Shown piece after piece: positions 15,887-24,124 of a stretch of DNA of 64,000 bases. Source of the DNA: Clostridium thermobutyricum DSM 4928 (lineage in GTDB: Bacteria > Bacillota > Clostridia > Clostridiales > Clostridiaceae); contig NZ_LTAY01000048.1 in assembly GCF_002050515.1 (NCBI RefSeq), positions 1 through 64,000 of the forward strand. The letters are read 5' to 3'. The translations under genes were made by a program, and so were the position numbers. The number at the start of each line of letters is the position of its first letter. Position 1 is the stretch's first letter. The notes under the pieces are model-generated. The model had not been told where the DNA came from. It made no database searches and saw only the letters and a list, made by a program, of their open reading frames with translations.

Positions 15887-16567
15887 TTATAAACTATTTC
15901 TATATTGTATAGGAGAAAATCCAGTAATTTTTTTAAATGTTTTTGAAAAATGGCTTGTATCACAATAGCAAAGTAAATTAGATATTTCTAAAATAGATTT
16001 AGAAGTAGTTTTTAATAATAATTTTGCTCTTTCGACTTTAACTTGGTGAACATAATTTATTATTGATATATTCATTACATTTTTGAAAAGTGAGCCTAAA
16101 TAGGAAGGAGAATTGTTAAATTCTTTTGCCATAATATTTAGTGAAAAATAACCTTCTATATGTAAATGAATATATTTTATCATGTTATTTACTATAAAGT
16201 TACTTTTATTTTCAAGTCCATTAAGGGATTTGTGTATATATGAATCAAATATAACTAATTCAAGTGATTGAAGCTCTGCTAAAGTTGAACAATTTAAAAT
16301 AGATTTATAAACATTATTATATATTGATTTTATTGAAGTATTATTAATTGAATTTTTTAATATATTTTTAGCTAGGAAAGCATTCCAAATTATTAAATGA
16401 TGCTTTTTATAGGTAACATCTAGCATTGAAGCTATTTCTTTTTTATGTCTGTTACGAATTGTATTCATAATAGAATTATAATTATTATTTTCTAAAAGCA
16501 TATGAAAATCTATATCTAAAAAAGATAAAAAATCTTCTGAAGAATTATTTATAAATTTGTCTATCAT
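15887..16567 (-). CDS. AraC family transcriptional regulator
   Basis: 226 residues. The C-terminal 100 residues contain both helix-turn-helix units of AraC proteins (FSLNIMAKEFNNSPSYLGSLF and SILEISNLLCYCDTSHFSKTF, ending KKITGFSPIQYRN). The N-terminal 120 residues are helical, without a cupin-like pattern, and resemble the sensor-less N-termini of clostridial YesN-like regulators; ligand unknown. CGGAGG is 9 nt from the ATG. Divergent from csoR-copA with a shared intergenic region that holds two C/G-rich palindromes, so its expression may be linked to copper control. Confidence 0.8.
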   Translation of the reverse strand: MIDKFINNSSEDFLSFLDIDFHMLLENNNYNSIMNTIRNRHKKEIASMLDVTYKKHHLIIWNAFLAKNILKNSINNTSIKSIYNNVYKSILNCSTLAELQSLELVIFDSYIHKSLNGLENKSNFIVNNMIKYIHLHIEGYFSLNIMAKEFNNSPSYLGSLFKNVMNISIINYVHQVKVERAKLLLKTTSKSILEISNLLCYCDTSHFSKTFKKITGFSPIQYRNSL

Positions 16568-16597
16568 AATAAGCCTCCGAATAAATTATATGAGGAT

Positions 16598-16626
16598 ATT
16601 ATATTAAAAAAATACAAAAAATACAA
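16598..16626 (-). promoter_or_regulatory. Putative promoter of the AraC-type gene
   Basis: Minus strand TTGTAT (16626-16621), 17-bp spacer, TATAAT (16603-16598), about 30 bp before the start codon. Confidence 0.6.
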
Positions 16627-16651
16627 AAGTGAGAAAAACAAAAAAATATTA

Positions 16652-16670
16652 TCCCCCTAGTAGGGTGGGG
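16652..16670. promoter_or_regulatory. Upstream CsoR-like C/G-tract box
   Basis: CCCCCTAGTAGGGTGGGG in otherwise AT-rich DNA; the core CCCTA-G-TAGGG is a perfect inverted repeat. It resembles the box next to csoR and lies about 26 bp upstream of the AraC promoter and 90 bp upstream of the csoR promoter. Confidence 0.5.
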
Positions 16671-16760
16671 TTAATAGTGATAAAATTTATAATTTTATTT
16701 TAAATTAGATAATATATTTAATTAGCTATTTTGCTGTGAAAAATACTAATTTAAAAAAAT

Positions 16761-16789
16761 TTGACAAAAAAATTTTTTAGTAGTATATT
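16761..16789 (+). promoter_or_regulatory. Promoter of csoR-copA-copZ
   Basis: TTGACA (16761-16766), 17-bp spacer, TATATT (16784-16789). The operator starts 9 bp after the -10 box. Confidence 0.85.
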
Positions 16790-16801
16790 AAACACATAGC
16801 C

Positions 16802-16816
16802 CCCCCTACGAGGGGT
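16802..16816. promoter_or_regulatory. CsoR operator
   Basis: CCCCT-ACG-AGGGG inverted repeat (16803-16807 / 16811-16815) within CCCCCCTACGAGGGGTAGG. CsoR operators in Firmicutes are G/C-tract palindromes of this type over the copper operon promoter. Confidence 0.75.
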
Positions 16817-16833
16817 AGGAGAGGAGAATAGAA

Positions 16834-17103
16834 ATGAATGATGAAAAGAAGAAAGCAGTTCAATTATTAAAAACTGCAAGAGGTCAAATTGAAGGAATAA
16901 TAAAAATGATAGAGGATGAAAGATATTGTATAGATATCTCAAATCAATTAATGGCAGTTACTGCACTTATAAAAAAATCAAATAAGCATATATTAGAACA
17001 ACATTTACATGGATGTGTTAAAGCAGCTTTTGAAAATGAGGCAGATAAAGAAAAGAAATTAGAAGAATTAAATAAAGTAATAGCTAAATTAATGGGAAAT
17101 TAA
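16834..17103 (+). CDS. csoR: Copper-sensing transcriptional repressor CsoR
   Basis: 89 residues, all-helical DUF156 family. The Cu(I) ligand set C32-x24-H57-x3-C61 (RYCIDIS and HLHGC) matches the Cys-His-Cys spacing of characterised CsoR proteins, which distinguishes it from RcnR/FrmR relatives. Apo-CsoR binds the G/C-tract operator and copper releases it. It heads the copA-copZ unit with a 39-bp gap to copA and has its own operator at 16802, consistent with autorepression. Confidence 0.93.
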   Translation: MNDEKKKAVQLLKTARGQIEGIIKMIEDERYCIDISNQLMAVTALIKKSNKHILEQHLHGCVKAAFENEADKEKKLEELNKVIAKLMGN

Positions 17104-17142
17104 TTTGGCTATTATAAAAAAATACAGAAGGAGAAAGCAATT

Positions 17143-19824
17143 ATGGAGAACAAAGTCGTTAAGGTAACTGGAATGACTTGTGCAGCTTGTTCTGCTTCTA
17201 TAGAAAGAGCAGTAGGTAGAATGCAAGGAGTCGAATCTGTAGCTATAAATTTAGTTTCAGAAGAAATGAAGTTATCTTATGATAAAGAAAAAATTAAGTT
17301 TGAAGATATACAAAAGAAAATAGAAAAAATAGGATATGGAGTTATTGATGATAAAAAAGAAGAAAAATCATTAGGAGCTTTAGATTCTTATAGAGTAGAA
17401 GGAATGAGCTGTGCAGCTTGTGCAGCCTCAATAGAAAAAGTTTTAAATAAGATGGATGGAGTTGATGGTGCAACAGTTAACTTTGCAGCAGAAACAGTAA
17501 CTTTTGCTTATGACTCTAATAAAGTTAAATTTGAAGACATAAAAGCAAAACTTGCAAAATTAGATTTTAATTTAATTGAAAATAAAAAAGATACACATGT
17601 TACATATAAAGTAGAAGGAATGAGTTGTGCAGCTTGTGCAGCTTCAATAGAAAAAGTCTTAAACAAGATGAATGGTGTTGAAGGAGCAACAGTTAATTTT
17701 GCAGCAGAAACAGTAACTTTTTCTTATGATTCTCAATTAGTTAGACTATCAGAAATTAAAGCAAAACTTGCAAAATTAGATTTTACTTTAATAGAAGATG
17801 AAGAAGAAACTAAAGTAGATAATAAAAAAGATGAAGTTAAGTTTACTAGAAATAGATTAATATTTACATCTTTATTTGCAATTCCAGCTTTTATAATTGG
17901 AATGAGTGGAGATTTGGGAATACCACTTCCAAACTTTATGGCACCAGATAAATCACCTCTTACATATGCAATTATTTTATTTATATTAGCTTCATGTGGT
18001 ATATATGCTGGTAGAAGTTTCTTTAGAGTTGGTATTAAAGGATTAATAGCTTTAACACCAGGAATGGATTCTTTAATTAGTATAGGATCTGGAGCAGCTT
18101 ATATTTATGGATTATTTGGTCTTTATGAAATAATTATAGGAAATACTAGTTATGTTCATCAATTATATTTTGATTCATCAATTACAATATTAGCTCTTAT
18201 CAGTTTAGGAAAATACTTAGAAAGTATTGCAAAAGGAAAGACATCAGATGCAATAAAAGCTCTAATGGACTTAGCTCCAAAAACTGCTACTATTATAGTT
18301 GATGGAAAAGAACAAGTTATTCCAGTTGATGAAGTTAGAACTGGAGATTTAATAGTAGTAAAACCAGGAGAAAAGCTTCCAGTTGATGGTGAAGTTGTAG
18401 AAGGAACTACTGCAATTGAAGAAAGTATGTTAACAGGAGAAAGTGTTCCTATAGAAAAGAAAGTTGGAGATTCTGTTTTTGGTGCTAGTATAAACAAAAA
18501 TGGAAGAATTGTATACAAAGCAACAAAAGTAGGTAAAGATACTGCTATTGCTCAAATTGTTAAATTAGTTAAAGATGCTCAAGGATCAAAAGCTCCAATA
18601 GCTCATTTAGCAGATGTTATTGCAGGATATTTTGTTCCAGTTGTTATAAGTTTAGCAGTTATTGCAGCTATATGTTGGGGAGTAAGTGGAAAAGATTTAG
18701 AATTTGTACTTACAATATTTATTTCAGTTTTAGTTATTGCCTGTCCTTGTTCATTAGGTTTAGCAACTCCTACTGCAATTATGGTTGGTACTGGAAAAGG
18801 TGCTCAACATGGAGTTTTAATTAAAGGTGGAGAAGCATTACAAATAGCACAAGGAATTCAAACAATTGTATTTGATAAAACAGGTACTCTTACAGAAGGA
18901 AAACCAGTAGTTACTGATATTGTAACTGAAGGCTATGATAAGGATGAAATTCTTGCAATTGCAGGAGCAGCAGAAAAAGGATCTGAGCATCCATTAGGAG
19001 AAGCAATTGTAAAATCAGCAGAAGAAAAAGGTTTAGAACTTAAGAAAATTGATGAATTTAAAGCTATACCTGGTAAAGGAATAGAAGTTTCAATAGATTC
19101 AAAAGATATTCTTTTAGGAAATAAAAAATTAATATTAGAAAATAATATTAATATAAATGAAAAATTTGGAAAAGAATCAGAAAGACTTGCGGAACAAGGA
19201 AAAACTCCTATGTATATGGTTATAGATGGTAAATTAGAAGCAATTATAGCAGTTGCAGACGTAGTAAAACCATCAAGTGCTAAAGCAGTTAAAACTCTTA
19301 CTAACATGGGAATAGAAGTTGTTATGCTTACTGGAGATAATAAGAAAACAGCAGAAGCTATTGCAAAAGAATTAGGTATAACAAGAGTTATAGCAGAAGT
19401 ATTACCAAATGAAAAAGCAGATAATGTCAAAAAGATACAAGAAGAAGGCAAAAAAGTTGCTATGGTAGGAGATGGAGTTAATGATGCACCAGCACTTGCT
19501 TTAGCTGATATAGGAATGGCAATTGGTTCAGGAACTGATATAGCAATGGAATCAGCAGATATAGTTCTTATGAGAAGTGATATTATGGATGTTATTACAG
19601 CTATTCAATTAAGTAGAGCTACTATGAGAAATATTAAGCAAAATCTTGGATTTGGATTAGTATTTAATATCATAGGAATTCCAATAGCTATGGGAGTATT
19701 ATACTTGTTTGGTGGCCCATTATTAAATCCAATGATAGGAGCACTAGCTATGAGCTTTAGTTCAGTAACAGTGTTAACTAATGCCTTAAGATTAAAAACA
19801 TTTAAACCAAAAATTATACAATAA
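17143..19824 (+). CDS. copA: Cu(I)-exporting P1B-type ATPase with three HMA domains
   Basis: 893 residues. Three N-terminal heavy-metal-associated domains with CxxC sites at C13/C16, C90/C93 and C162/C165, then eight predicted membrane helices with the CPC metal site (C534-P-C536), actuator TGES, phosphorylation site DKTGT (Asp578), HP motif (His616-Pro617) and GDGVND (776-781). The CPC with these motifs marks Cu(I) export. HMA domains 2 and 3 are almost identical, with a 216-bp period and mostly synonymous differences, so they come from a recent internal duplication; most Firmicute CopA have one or two. It is controlled by CsoR and probably loaded by CopZ encoded downstream. Confidence 0.95.
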   Translation: MENKVVKVTGMTCAACSASIERAVGRMQGVESVAINLVSEEMKLSYDKEKIKFEDIQKKIEKIGYGVIDDKKEEKSLGALDSYRVEGMSCAACAASIEKVLNKMDGVDGATVNFAAETVTFAYDSNKVKFEDIKAKLAKLDFNLIENKKDTHVTYKVEGMSCAACAASIEKVLNKMNGVEGATVNFAAETVTFSYDSQLVRLSEIKAKLAKLDFTLIEDEEETKVDNKKDEVKFTRNRLIFTSLFAIPAFIIGMSGDLGIPLPNFMAPDKSPLTYAIILFILASCGIYAGRSFFRVGIKGLIALTPGMDSLISIGSGAAYIYGLFGLYEIIIGNTSYVHQLYFDSSITILALISLGKYLESIAKGKTSDAIKALMDLAPKTATIIVDGKEQVIPVDEVRTGDLIVVKPGEKLPVDGEVVEGTTAIEESMLTGESVPIEKKVGDSVFGASINKNGRIVYKATKVGKDTAIAQIVKLVKDAQGSKAPIAHLADVIAGYFVPVVISLAVIAAICWGVSGKDLEFVLTIFISVLVIACPCSLGLATPTAIMVGTGKGAQHGVLIKGGEALQIAQGIQTIVFDKTGTLTEGKPVVTDIVTEGYDKDEILAIAGAAEKGSEHPLGEAIVKSAEEKGLELKKIDEFKAIPGKGIEVSIDSKDILLGNKKLILENNININEKFGKESERLAEQGKTPMYMVIDGKLEAIIAVADVVKPSSAKAVKTLTNMGIEVVMLTGDNKKTAEAIAKELGITRVIAEVLPNEKADNVKKIQEEGKKVAMVGDGVNDAPALALADIGMAIGSGTDIAMESADIVLMRSDIMDVITAIQLSRATMRNIKQNLGFGLVFNIIGIPIAMGVLYLFGGPLLNPMIGALAMSFSSVTVLTNALRLKTFKPKIIQ

Positions 19825-19900
19825 TTTTAAAATATAAATATTGCCATAACAAGAGGCATTGTATCTTGTTGAGAATATAAAATAAAAGGAGAAATGAAAA

Positions 19901-20098
19901 ATGAAAACAATAATAATCGAAGGAATGTCATGTCAAAAATGTGTTGAAGGAGTTAAAAAAGCATTAAATACTGTTGATGGAGTTGACTCAATGGAAGTTA
20001 CTGTTGGAAAAGCAATTGTTGAAGGTACAGCAAATAATGCAGATTTAAAAGAAGCTATTGAAGATTTTGGATTTGATGTTGTATCAATAGAAGAATAA
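19901..20098 (+). CDS. copZ: Copper chaperone CopZ
   Basis: 65 residues, one HMA domain with the metal site MSCQKC and the usual ferredoxin-like pattern (EGMSCQKCVEGVKKALNTVDGV). CopZ carries Cu(I) in the cytoplasm to CopA and CsoR. It is 76 bp after copA in the same direction with an AGGAG ribosome binding site, and two terminators follow. Confidence 0.9.
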   Translation: MKTIIIEGMSCQKCVEGVKKALNTVDGVDSMEVTVGKAIVEGTANNADLKEAIEDFGFDVVSIEE

Positions 20099-20111
20099 TT
20101 TAAATTCTTTG

Positions 20112-20150
20112 ATAAGACTATACTATAAAATTTGTAGGATAGTCTTATTT
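20112..20150 (+). terminator. Terminator of the copper operon
   Basis: ATAAGACTAT (20112-20121) / ATAGTCTTAT (20139-20148), followed by TT. Confidence 0.75.
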
Positions 20151-20198
20151 AATAATAAGCTTTAACTAGGATACATAATAAAAAAGAATCGCATAAAT

Positions 20199-20230
20199 AA
20201 AGAGGTTGTTTTTCAACCTCTTTTATTTTT
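20199..20230 (+). terminator. Second terminator after the copper operon
   Basis: AAAGAGGTTG (20199-20208) / CAACCTCTTT (20214-20223) followed by TTATTTTT. Confidence 0.9.
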
Positions 20231-20476
20231 TATAAATATTAATATAAAAAAGATAAAGTAGATATAAATTTTCAAAAATTAAAATATAAAATATTAATAA
20301 AATATGTTTAAATTAATATTTTAAAAGTTATATATAAGTTATATTTAAAAAAATATAACTATATTGATGGTGATTAATGATTTATTTAATAAAAATATCA
20401 AAAATATTGTATTAAAAAAATAGTAACAAATTTAACAAAAACTATTGAAGTTGTTAAAAAATGGTGATAAAATAAA

Positions 20477-20506
20477 TTTACAGAAAACGTTTCCTGATAA
20501 AATATA
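20477..20506 (+). promoter_or_regulatory. Putative mal promoter with catabolite box
   Basis: TTTACA (20477-20482) and a weak AATATA (20501-20506) at 18 bp. GAAAACGTTTCC (20483-20494) in the spacer resembles a cre site for CcpA. The first LacI-type operator lies 20 bp downstream. Confidence 0.45.
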
Positions 20507-20525
20507 TGGGAGAAGAGTTCTATAC

Positions 20526-20540
20526 TTGGAAAGGTTTCCG
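20526..20540. promoter_or_regulatory. LacI-type operator 1 of the maltodextrin operon
   Basis: TTGGAAAGGTTTCCG; the core GGAAA-GG-TTTCC is a palindrome. Identical over 15 bp to the site at 20689. The LacI regulator encoded at 25267 in this operon is the expected binder. Confidence 0.75.
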
Positions 20541-20630
20541 AAAAATATAATTGAATAAAATATTTAGGAATCTTTGGTAATGTTTTTAAATATAAATTAA
20601 ATAGAAAAATAAGGATATATTTAATTTATA

Positions 20631-20660
20631 TTGTTACTTTAAATGAAAAATAATTATAAA
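20631..20660 (+). promoter_or_regulatory. Second putative mal promoter
   Basis: TTGTTA (20631-20636), 18-bp spacer, TATAAA (20655-20660); operator 2 begins 28 bp further. Only moderate matches. Confidence 0.35.
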
Positions 20661-20688
20661 GTAAAACAATAGATTTATTTTGAATTTT

Positions 20689-20703
20689 TTGGAAAGGTTT
20701 CCG
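20689..20703. promoter_or_regulatory. LacI-type operator 2 of the maltodextrin operon
   Basis: TTGGAAAGGTTTCCG, a second exact copy, 33 bp before the first start codon of the operon. Confidence 0.75.
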
Positions 20704-20736
20704 TAATATGCTACAGAATTAAATGGGAGGGTTAAT

Positions 20737-21846
20737 ATGGCAGGATTAGTTTTTAAAAATCTATACAAAATTTATGAAAATGGGTTTGAAGCTGTAAAAG
20801 ATTTTAATCTAGAAATAAAAGACAGAGAGTTTATAGTTTTTGTTGGGCCATCAGGATGTGGAAAGTCAACAACATTAAGAATGGTTGCAGGGCTTGAGGA
20901 AATAAGTGAAGGAGAGCTTTATATAGGAGATCAATTAGTAAATGATAAAGCACCTAAAGATAGAGATATAGCAATGGTGTTCCAAAATTATGCTTTATAT
21001 CCGCATATGACTGTATTTGAGAATATGGCATTTGGACTTAAATTAAGAAAAGTTCCTAAAGATGAAATTGAAAGTAAAGTAAAAAATGCAGCAAAAATTT
21101 TAGATATTGAACATCTTTTAGATAGAAAGCCAAAAGCTTTATCTGGAGGACAAAGACAAAGGGTTGCAATGGGAAGAGCAATTGTAAGAAATCCAAAAGT
21201 TTTCTTAATGGACGAGCCTTTATCAAATCTAGATGCTAAATTAAGAGTTCAAATGAGAATAGAGATATCTAAATTATATAAAGAATTAGATACTACATTT
21301 ATTTATGTAACTCATGATCAAACAGAGGCAATGACTTTAGGAACAAGAATAGTTGTTATGAAGGATGGAGTAATACAACAAGTTGCAACTCCAAATGAAA
21401 TATATAATAATCCAGTAAATATGTTTGTGGCAGGATTTATAGGAAGTCCTCAAATGAATTTCTTATATGGAAAATTGATAAAAGAAGATAAAAAAATGTT
21501 TATTGAAATTGAAGGTAATAAAGTAGAGTTAGATAAAGAGAAAGTTGATAAGATAAACAAATTTAATTCATTAAATGAAGATGTTATATTAGGAATTAGA
21601 CCAGAAAAAATACTTTATAATATTGATGAATTAGAAGGAAAATCAAAATTTAAGTTTAGTAGTGAAGTAGAACTTACAGAAAATTTAGGGTCAGAAATTT
21701 ATGTTCATACAAAACTAGGAACAAAAGCAATAATAATAAAAACAAAGGGTAGTGGTAATAAAGAAATAGGAGAAAAAATAGATTTTGCTATTGATGTAAA
21801 CGATATTCATGTTTTCGATGAGGAAACTCAAGTTACAATTTTATAA
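20737..21846 (+). CDS. malK: Maltodextrin ABC transporter ATPase (MalK/MsmX type)
   Basis: 369 residues. Walker A GPSGCGKS (37-44), signature LSGGQ (135-139), Walker B VFLMDEP (155-161) and a C-terminal regulatory TOBE-like domain (about 240-369). This is the sugar-importer ATPase class (MalK, MsmX, UgpC), cytoplasmic and bound to the MalFG permeases encoded downstream. In some Firmicutes one such ATPase serves several importers, so the same may hold here. First gene of the operon, 61 bp before the binding-protein gene. Confidence 0.88.
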   Translation: MAGLVFKNLYKIYENGFEAVKDFNLEIKDREFIVFVGPSGCGKSTTLRMVAGLEEISEGELYIGDQLVNDKAPKDRDIAMVFQNYALYPHMTVFENMAFGLKLRKVPKDEIESKVKNAAKILDIEHLLDRKPKALSGGQRQRVAMGRAIVRNPKVFLMDEPLSNLDAKLRVQMRIEISKLYKELDTTFIYVTHDQTEAMTLGTRIVVMKDGVIQQVATPNEIYNNPVNMFVAGFIGSPQMNFLYGKLIKEDKKMFIEIEGNKVELDKEKVDKINKFNSLNEDVILGIRPEKILYNIDELEGKSKFKFSSEVELTENLGSEIYVHTKLGTKAIIIKTKGSGNKEIGEKIDFAIDVNDIHVFDEETQVTIL

Positions 21847-21906
21847 TTATAAGGGTGTTTAAAATTTAATTAAAATAAAACTTTGAATTTATGGAGGGGA
21901 ATTTAT

Positions 21907-23118
21907 ATGGCTAAAAAGAGAATACTAGCTTGTCTTATGGCAACACTAGTAGCAGGATCATTATTTGTAGGATGTGGGGGAGCATCAGGATCAGATTCTA
22001 AAGGAGGAAAAGAAATAACTATCTGGACTAAAGTTAAAGATGGTGAAATGAAAACAATAGAAGAACAAGCAAAGGCTTGGGGAGAGAAAACTGGAAATAC
22101 TGTAAAAGTTGTTAATGATGAAGGAGGATTCCAAGATTATTTACAAGCAGCTAATTCAAGTAAAGGGCCAGATATATATATTGGTATGCCACATGATAAC
22201 TTAGCTTCATTCTACGAAGCTGGATTATTAGAAGAAATTCCAGATGGTAAATTTGACAAGAGTAAATATAGTAGTGAAAGTGTATGGAATGCAACATCTT
22301 TTGAAGGAAAAAATTATGCAATTCCATTAGCACAAGAAACAGTAGCACTTTTCTATAATAAAGATAAAGTTAAAGAGGCTCCTAAAACTATGGAAGAATT
22401 AATAGAAATCGCAAAAAAAGATGGGGATGGATTCCAAATTGATTTAGGAAACTTCTATATTACAGGAGGAATAGTACAAACTTTAGGAGGATATATCTTT
22501 GGTGGTGAGCAAGGCGCGTTAAAAGCAGATGATATAGGTCTTGCAAATGATGGTTCAATTAAAGGATATCAATTCTTAGCAGATTTAGTTAAAAAGCATA
22601 AGCTTATGCCAGAAGATATAACAGGAGATATAGCTTCAACAAACTTTAAAGAAGGAAAATCAACTTTCTATATTTCAGGACCATGGGATGTTGAACAATT
22701 TGAGCAAGCTAAATTAAATTTCGGAGTAGCTCCAGTTCCAACAATAGATGGTAAAGACTACAAGTCATTCTTAGGTGTACAAACAGCTTTCGTAAGTGCA
22801 AAATCAGAAAATAAAGATCTAGCATTTGATTTCTTATCAGAGTTAATTGATAACAAGAGTGAAGAATTATTTAAAGTAGGAAATAGAATTCCAGTATTAA
22901 ATGATGTTTTAGCAAGTGATGCAATAAAAGAAAATAAATACTTACAAGGATTTGTTGATCAATCAAAAGTAGCTGTTCCAATGCCAAATATTTTAGAAAT
23001 GCAAGCTGTATGGAATGCAACTTCTCAAATAACTAGAGTTTACAAAGGTGAAGATGCTAAAAAAGTTGCAGAAGACATTGTTAGTGCAGTTAAAAAGGGG
23101 ATAGAAACACAACAATAA
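21907..23118 (+). CDS. malE: Maltodextrin-binding lipoprotein
   Basis: 403 residues. The N-terminus is a lipoprotein signal: KKR, hydrophobic core, and lipobox FVGC with Cys23 as lipid anchor. The rest fits solute-binding family 1 (maltose/maltodextrin) with EITIWTKVKDGE at the start of the mature domain and a GPWDVEQF-type motif. It would sit on the outer face of the cytoplasmic membrane and deliver dextrins to MalFG. Start ATG 21907 is preferred to an upstream in-frame codon because GGAGGGG (21893-21899) precedes it. Confidence 0.88.
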   Translation: MAKKRILACLMATLVAGSLFVGCGGASGSDSKGGKEITIWTKVKDGEMKTIEEQAKAWGEKTGNTVKVVNDEGGFQDYLQAANSSKGPDIYIGMPHDNLASFYEAGLLEEIPDGKFDKSKYSSESVWNATSFEGKNYAIPLAQETVALFYNKDKVKEAPKTMEELIEIAKKDGDGFQIDLGNFYITGGIVQTLGGYIFGGEQGALKADDIGLANDGSIKGYQFLADLVKKHKLMPEDITGDIASTNFKEGKSTFYISGPWDVEQFEQAKLNFGVAPVPTIDGKDYKSFLGVQTAFVSAKSENKDLAFDFLSELIDNKSEELFKVGNRIPVLNDVLASDAIKENKYLQGFVDQSKVAVPMPNILEMQAVWNATSQITRVYKGEDAKKVAEDIVSAVKKGIETQQ

Positions 23119-23138
23119 TATAAATAAAACTAAGGAGG

Positions 23139-23160
23139 ATGGAGGGAAATTTTCCTCCAT
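23139..23160 (+). other. Intercistronic stem-loop between malE and malF
   Basis: ATGGAGGGA...TTTCCTCCAT forms a strong stem (with one G-T pair) 20 bp after malE. Such hairpins often protect the binding-protein mRNA or attenuate permease expression; that role is inferred. Confidence 0.6.
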
Positions 23161-23190
23161 TCTTTTAAGTTAAAATGAGAGAGGGGTATT

Positions 23191-24120
23191 ATGAGCAAGA
23201 AAAAAGTAACAGTAAAAGACAACTTAAGAGCTATTAAATTTCTATCACCAGCTTTGATAAGTATGCTTATATTAACTGTATTTCCTATAATATTTACAGT
23301 AATAATAGCTTTTACTAATTATAATATAAAAACTTTAAATAAAGGCTGGGGATTTGTTGGACTAAAGAATTTTAAAGATGTTTTATTTGGGCCTTTAAAA
23401 GAAGTATTTTTACCAGTTTTCACTTGGACGATAATTTCAGCTACAATAATTACTTTAGGTGGATTTATTGTAGGATTAATATATGCTTTAGTTTTATCAA
23501 ATAAAAATATGAAAGAATCTTCAATTTATAAAGGATTTTTAGTAATACCATGGGCTCTTCCAGCAGCTATTATTACTATATCTTTTACAGGACTTTTAAA
23601 TAGTCAATATGGTGCTATAAATGGAATATTAATGAATTTAAATTTAATATCTGAACCAATAATGTGGCTTACAGAACCAGGACCAGCTAGATTAGCAGTA
23701 TTAGCAATTAGTATTTGGCTTGGTTTCCCATATATGATGAATGTTTGTATTGGAGCATTATCAGCAATTCCAGAAACTTATTATGAAGCAGCAAGTATTG
23801 ATGGAGCATCAGCTTTTCAAAAATTCTTTAAAATAACTCTTCCATCACTTGCAAATACAGCATTTCCATTATTAATAGGTTCATGGTCATTTAATTTCGG
23901 TAGTTTTACAGCAGCTTTTCTTTTATTAGGAGGAGGACCTGTAAGACCAGATTCACCATTTGCTGGATATACTGATGTACTTGGTTCAGCAGCTTATAAA
24001 ATGACAACTCAATTTGGTAGATTTGATTTAGGAGCAGCACTTTCAATTATATTATTCTTCATAGTTGGAACAATTGCATTCTTCCAAATGAGAGCATCAG
24101 GGCAGTTTAAGGGGGAATAG
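23191..24120 (+). CDS. malF: Maltodextrin ABC permease MalF
   Basis: 309 residues with six membrane helices and the EAA loop EAASIDGASAFQKFFKITLP near the C-terminal part, which docks the ATPase. It is shorter than E. coli MalF because the large periplasmic loop is missing, as usual in Firmicutes. GAGAGGGG ribosome binding site. The next permease gene starts 4 bp after its stop. Confidence 0.9.
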   Translation: MSKKKVTVKDNLRAIKFLSPALISMLILTVFPIIFTVIIAFTNYNIKTLNKGWGFVGLKNFKDVLFGPLKEVFLPVFTWTIISATIITLGGFIVGLIYALVLSNKNMKESSIYKGFLVIPWALPAAIITISFTGLLNSQYGAINGILMNLNLISEPIMWLTEPGPARLAVLAISIWLGFPYMMNVCIGALSAIPETYYEAASIDGASAFQKFFKITLPSLANTAFPLLIGSWSFNFGSFTAAFLLLGGGPVRPDSPFAGYTDVLGSAAYKMTTQFGRFDLGAALSIILFFIVGTIAFFQMRASGQFKGE

Positions 24121-24124
24121 ATAA

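Noticed and set aside
18933-19451. 172-codon reading frame antisense to copA
   Set aside because: It lies opposite to a highly conserved coding region, has no ribosome binding site and its composition mirrors copA codons.
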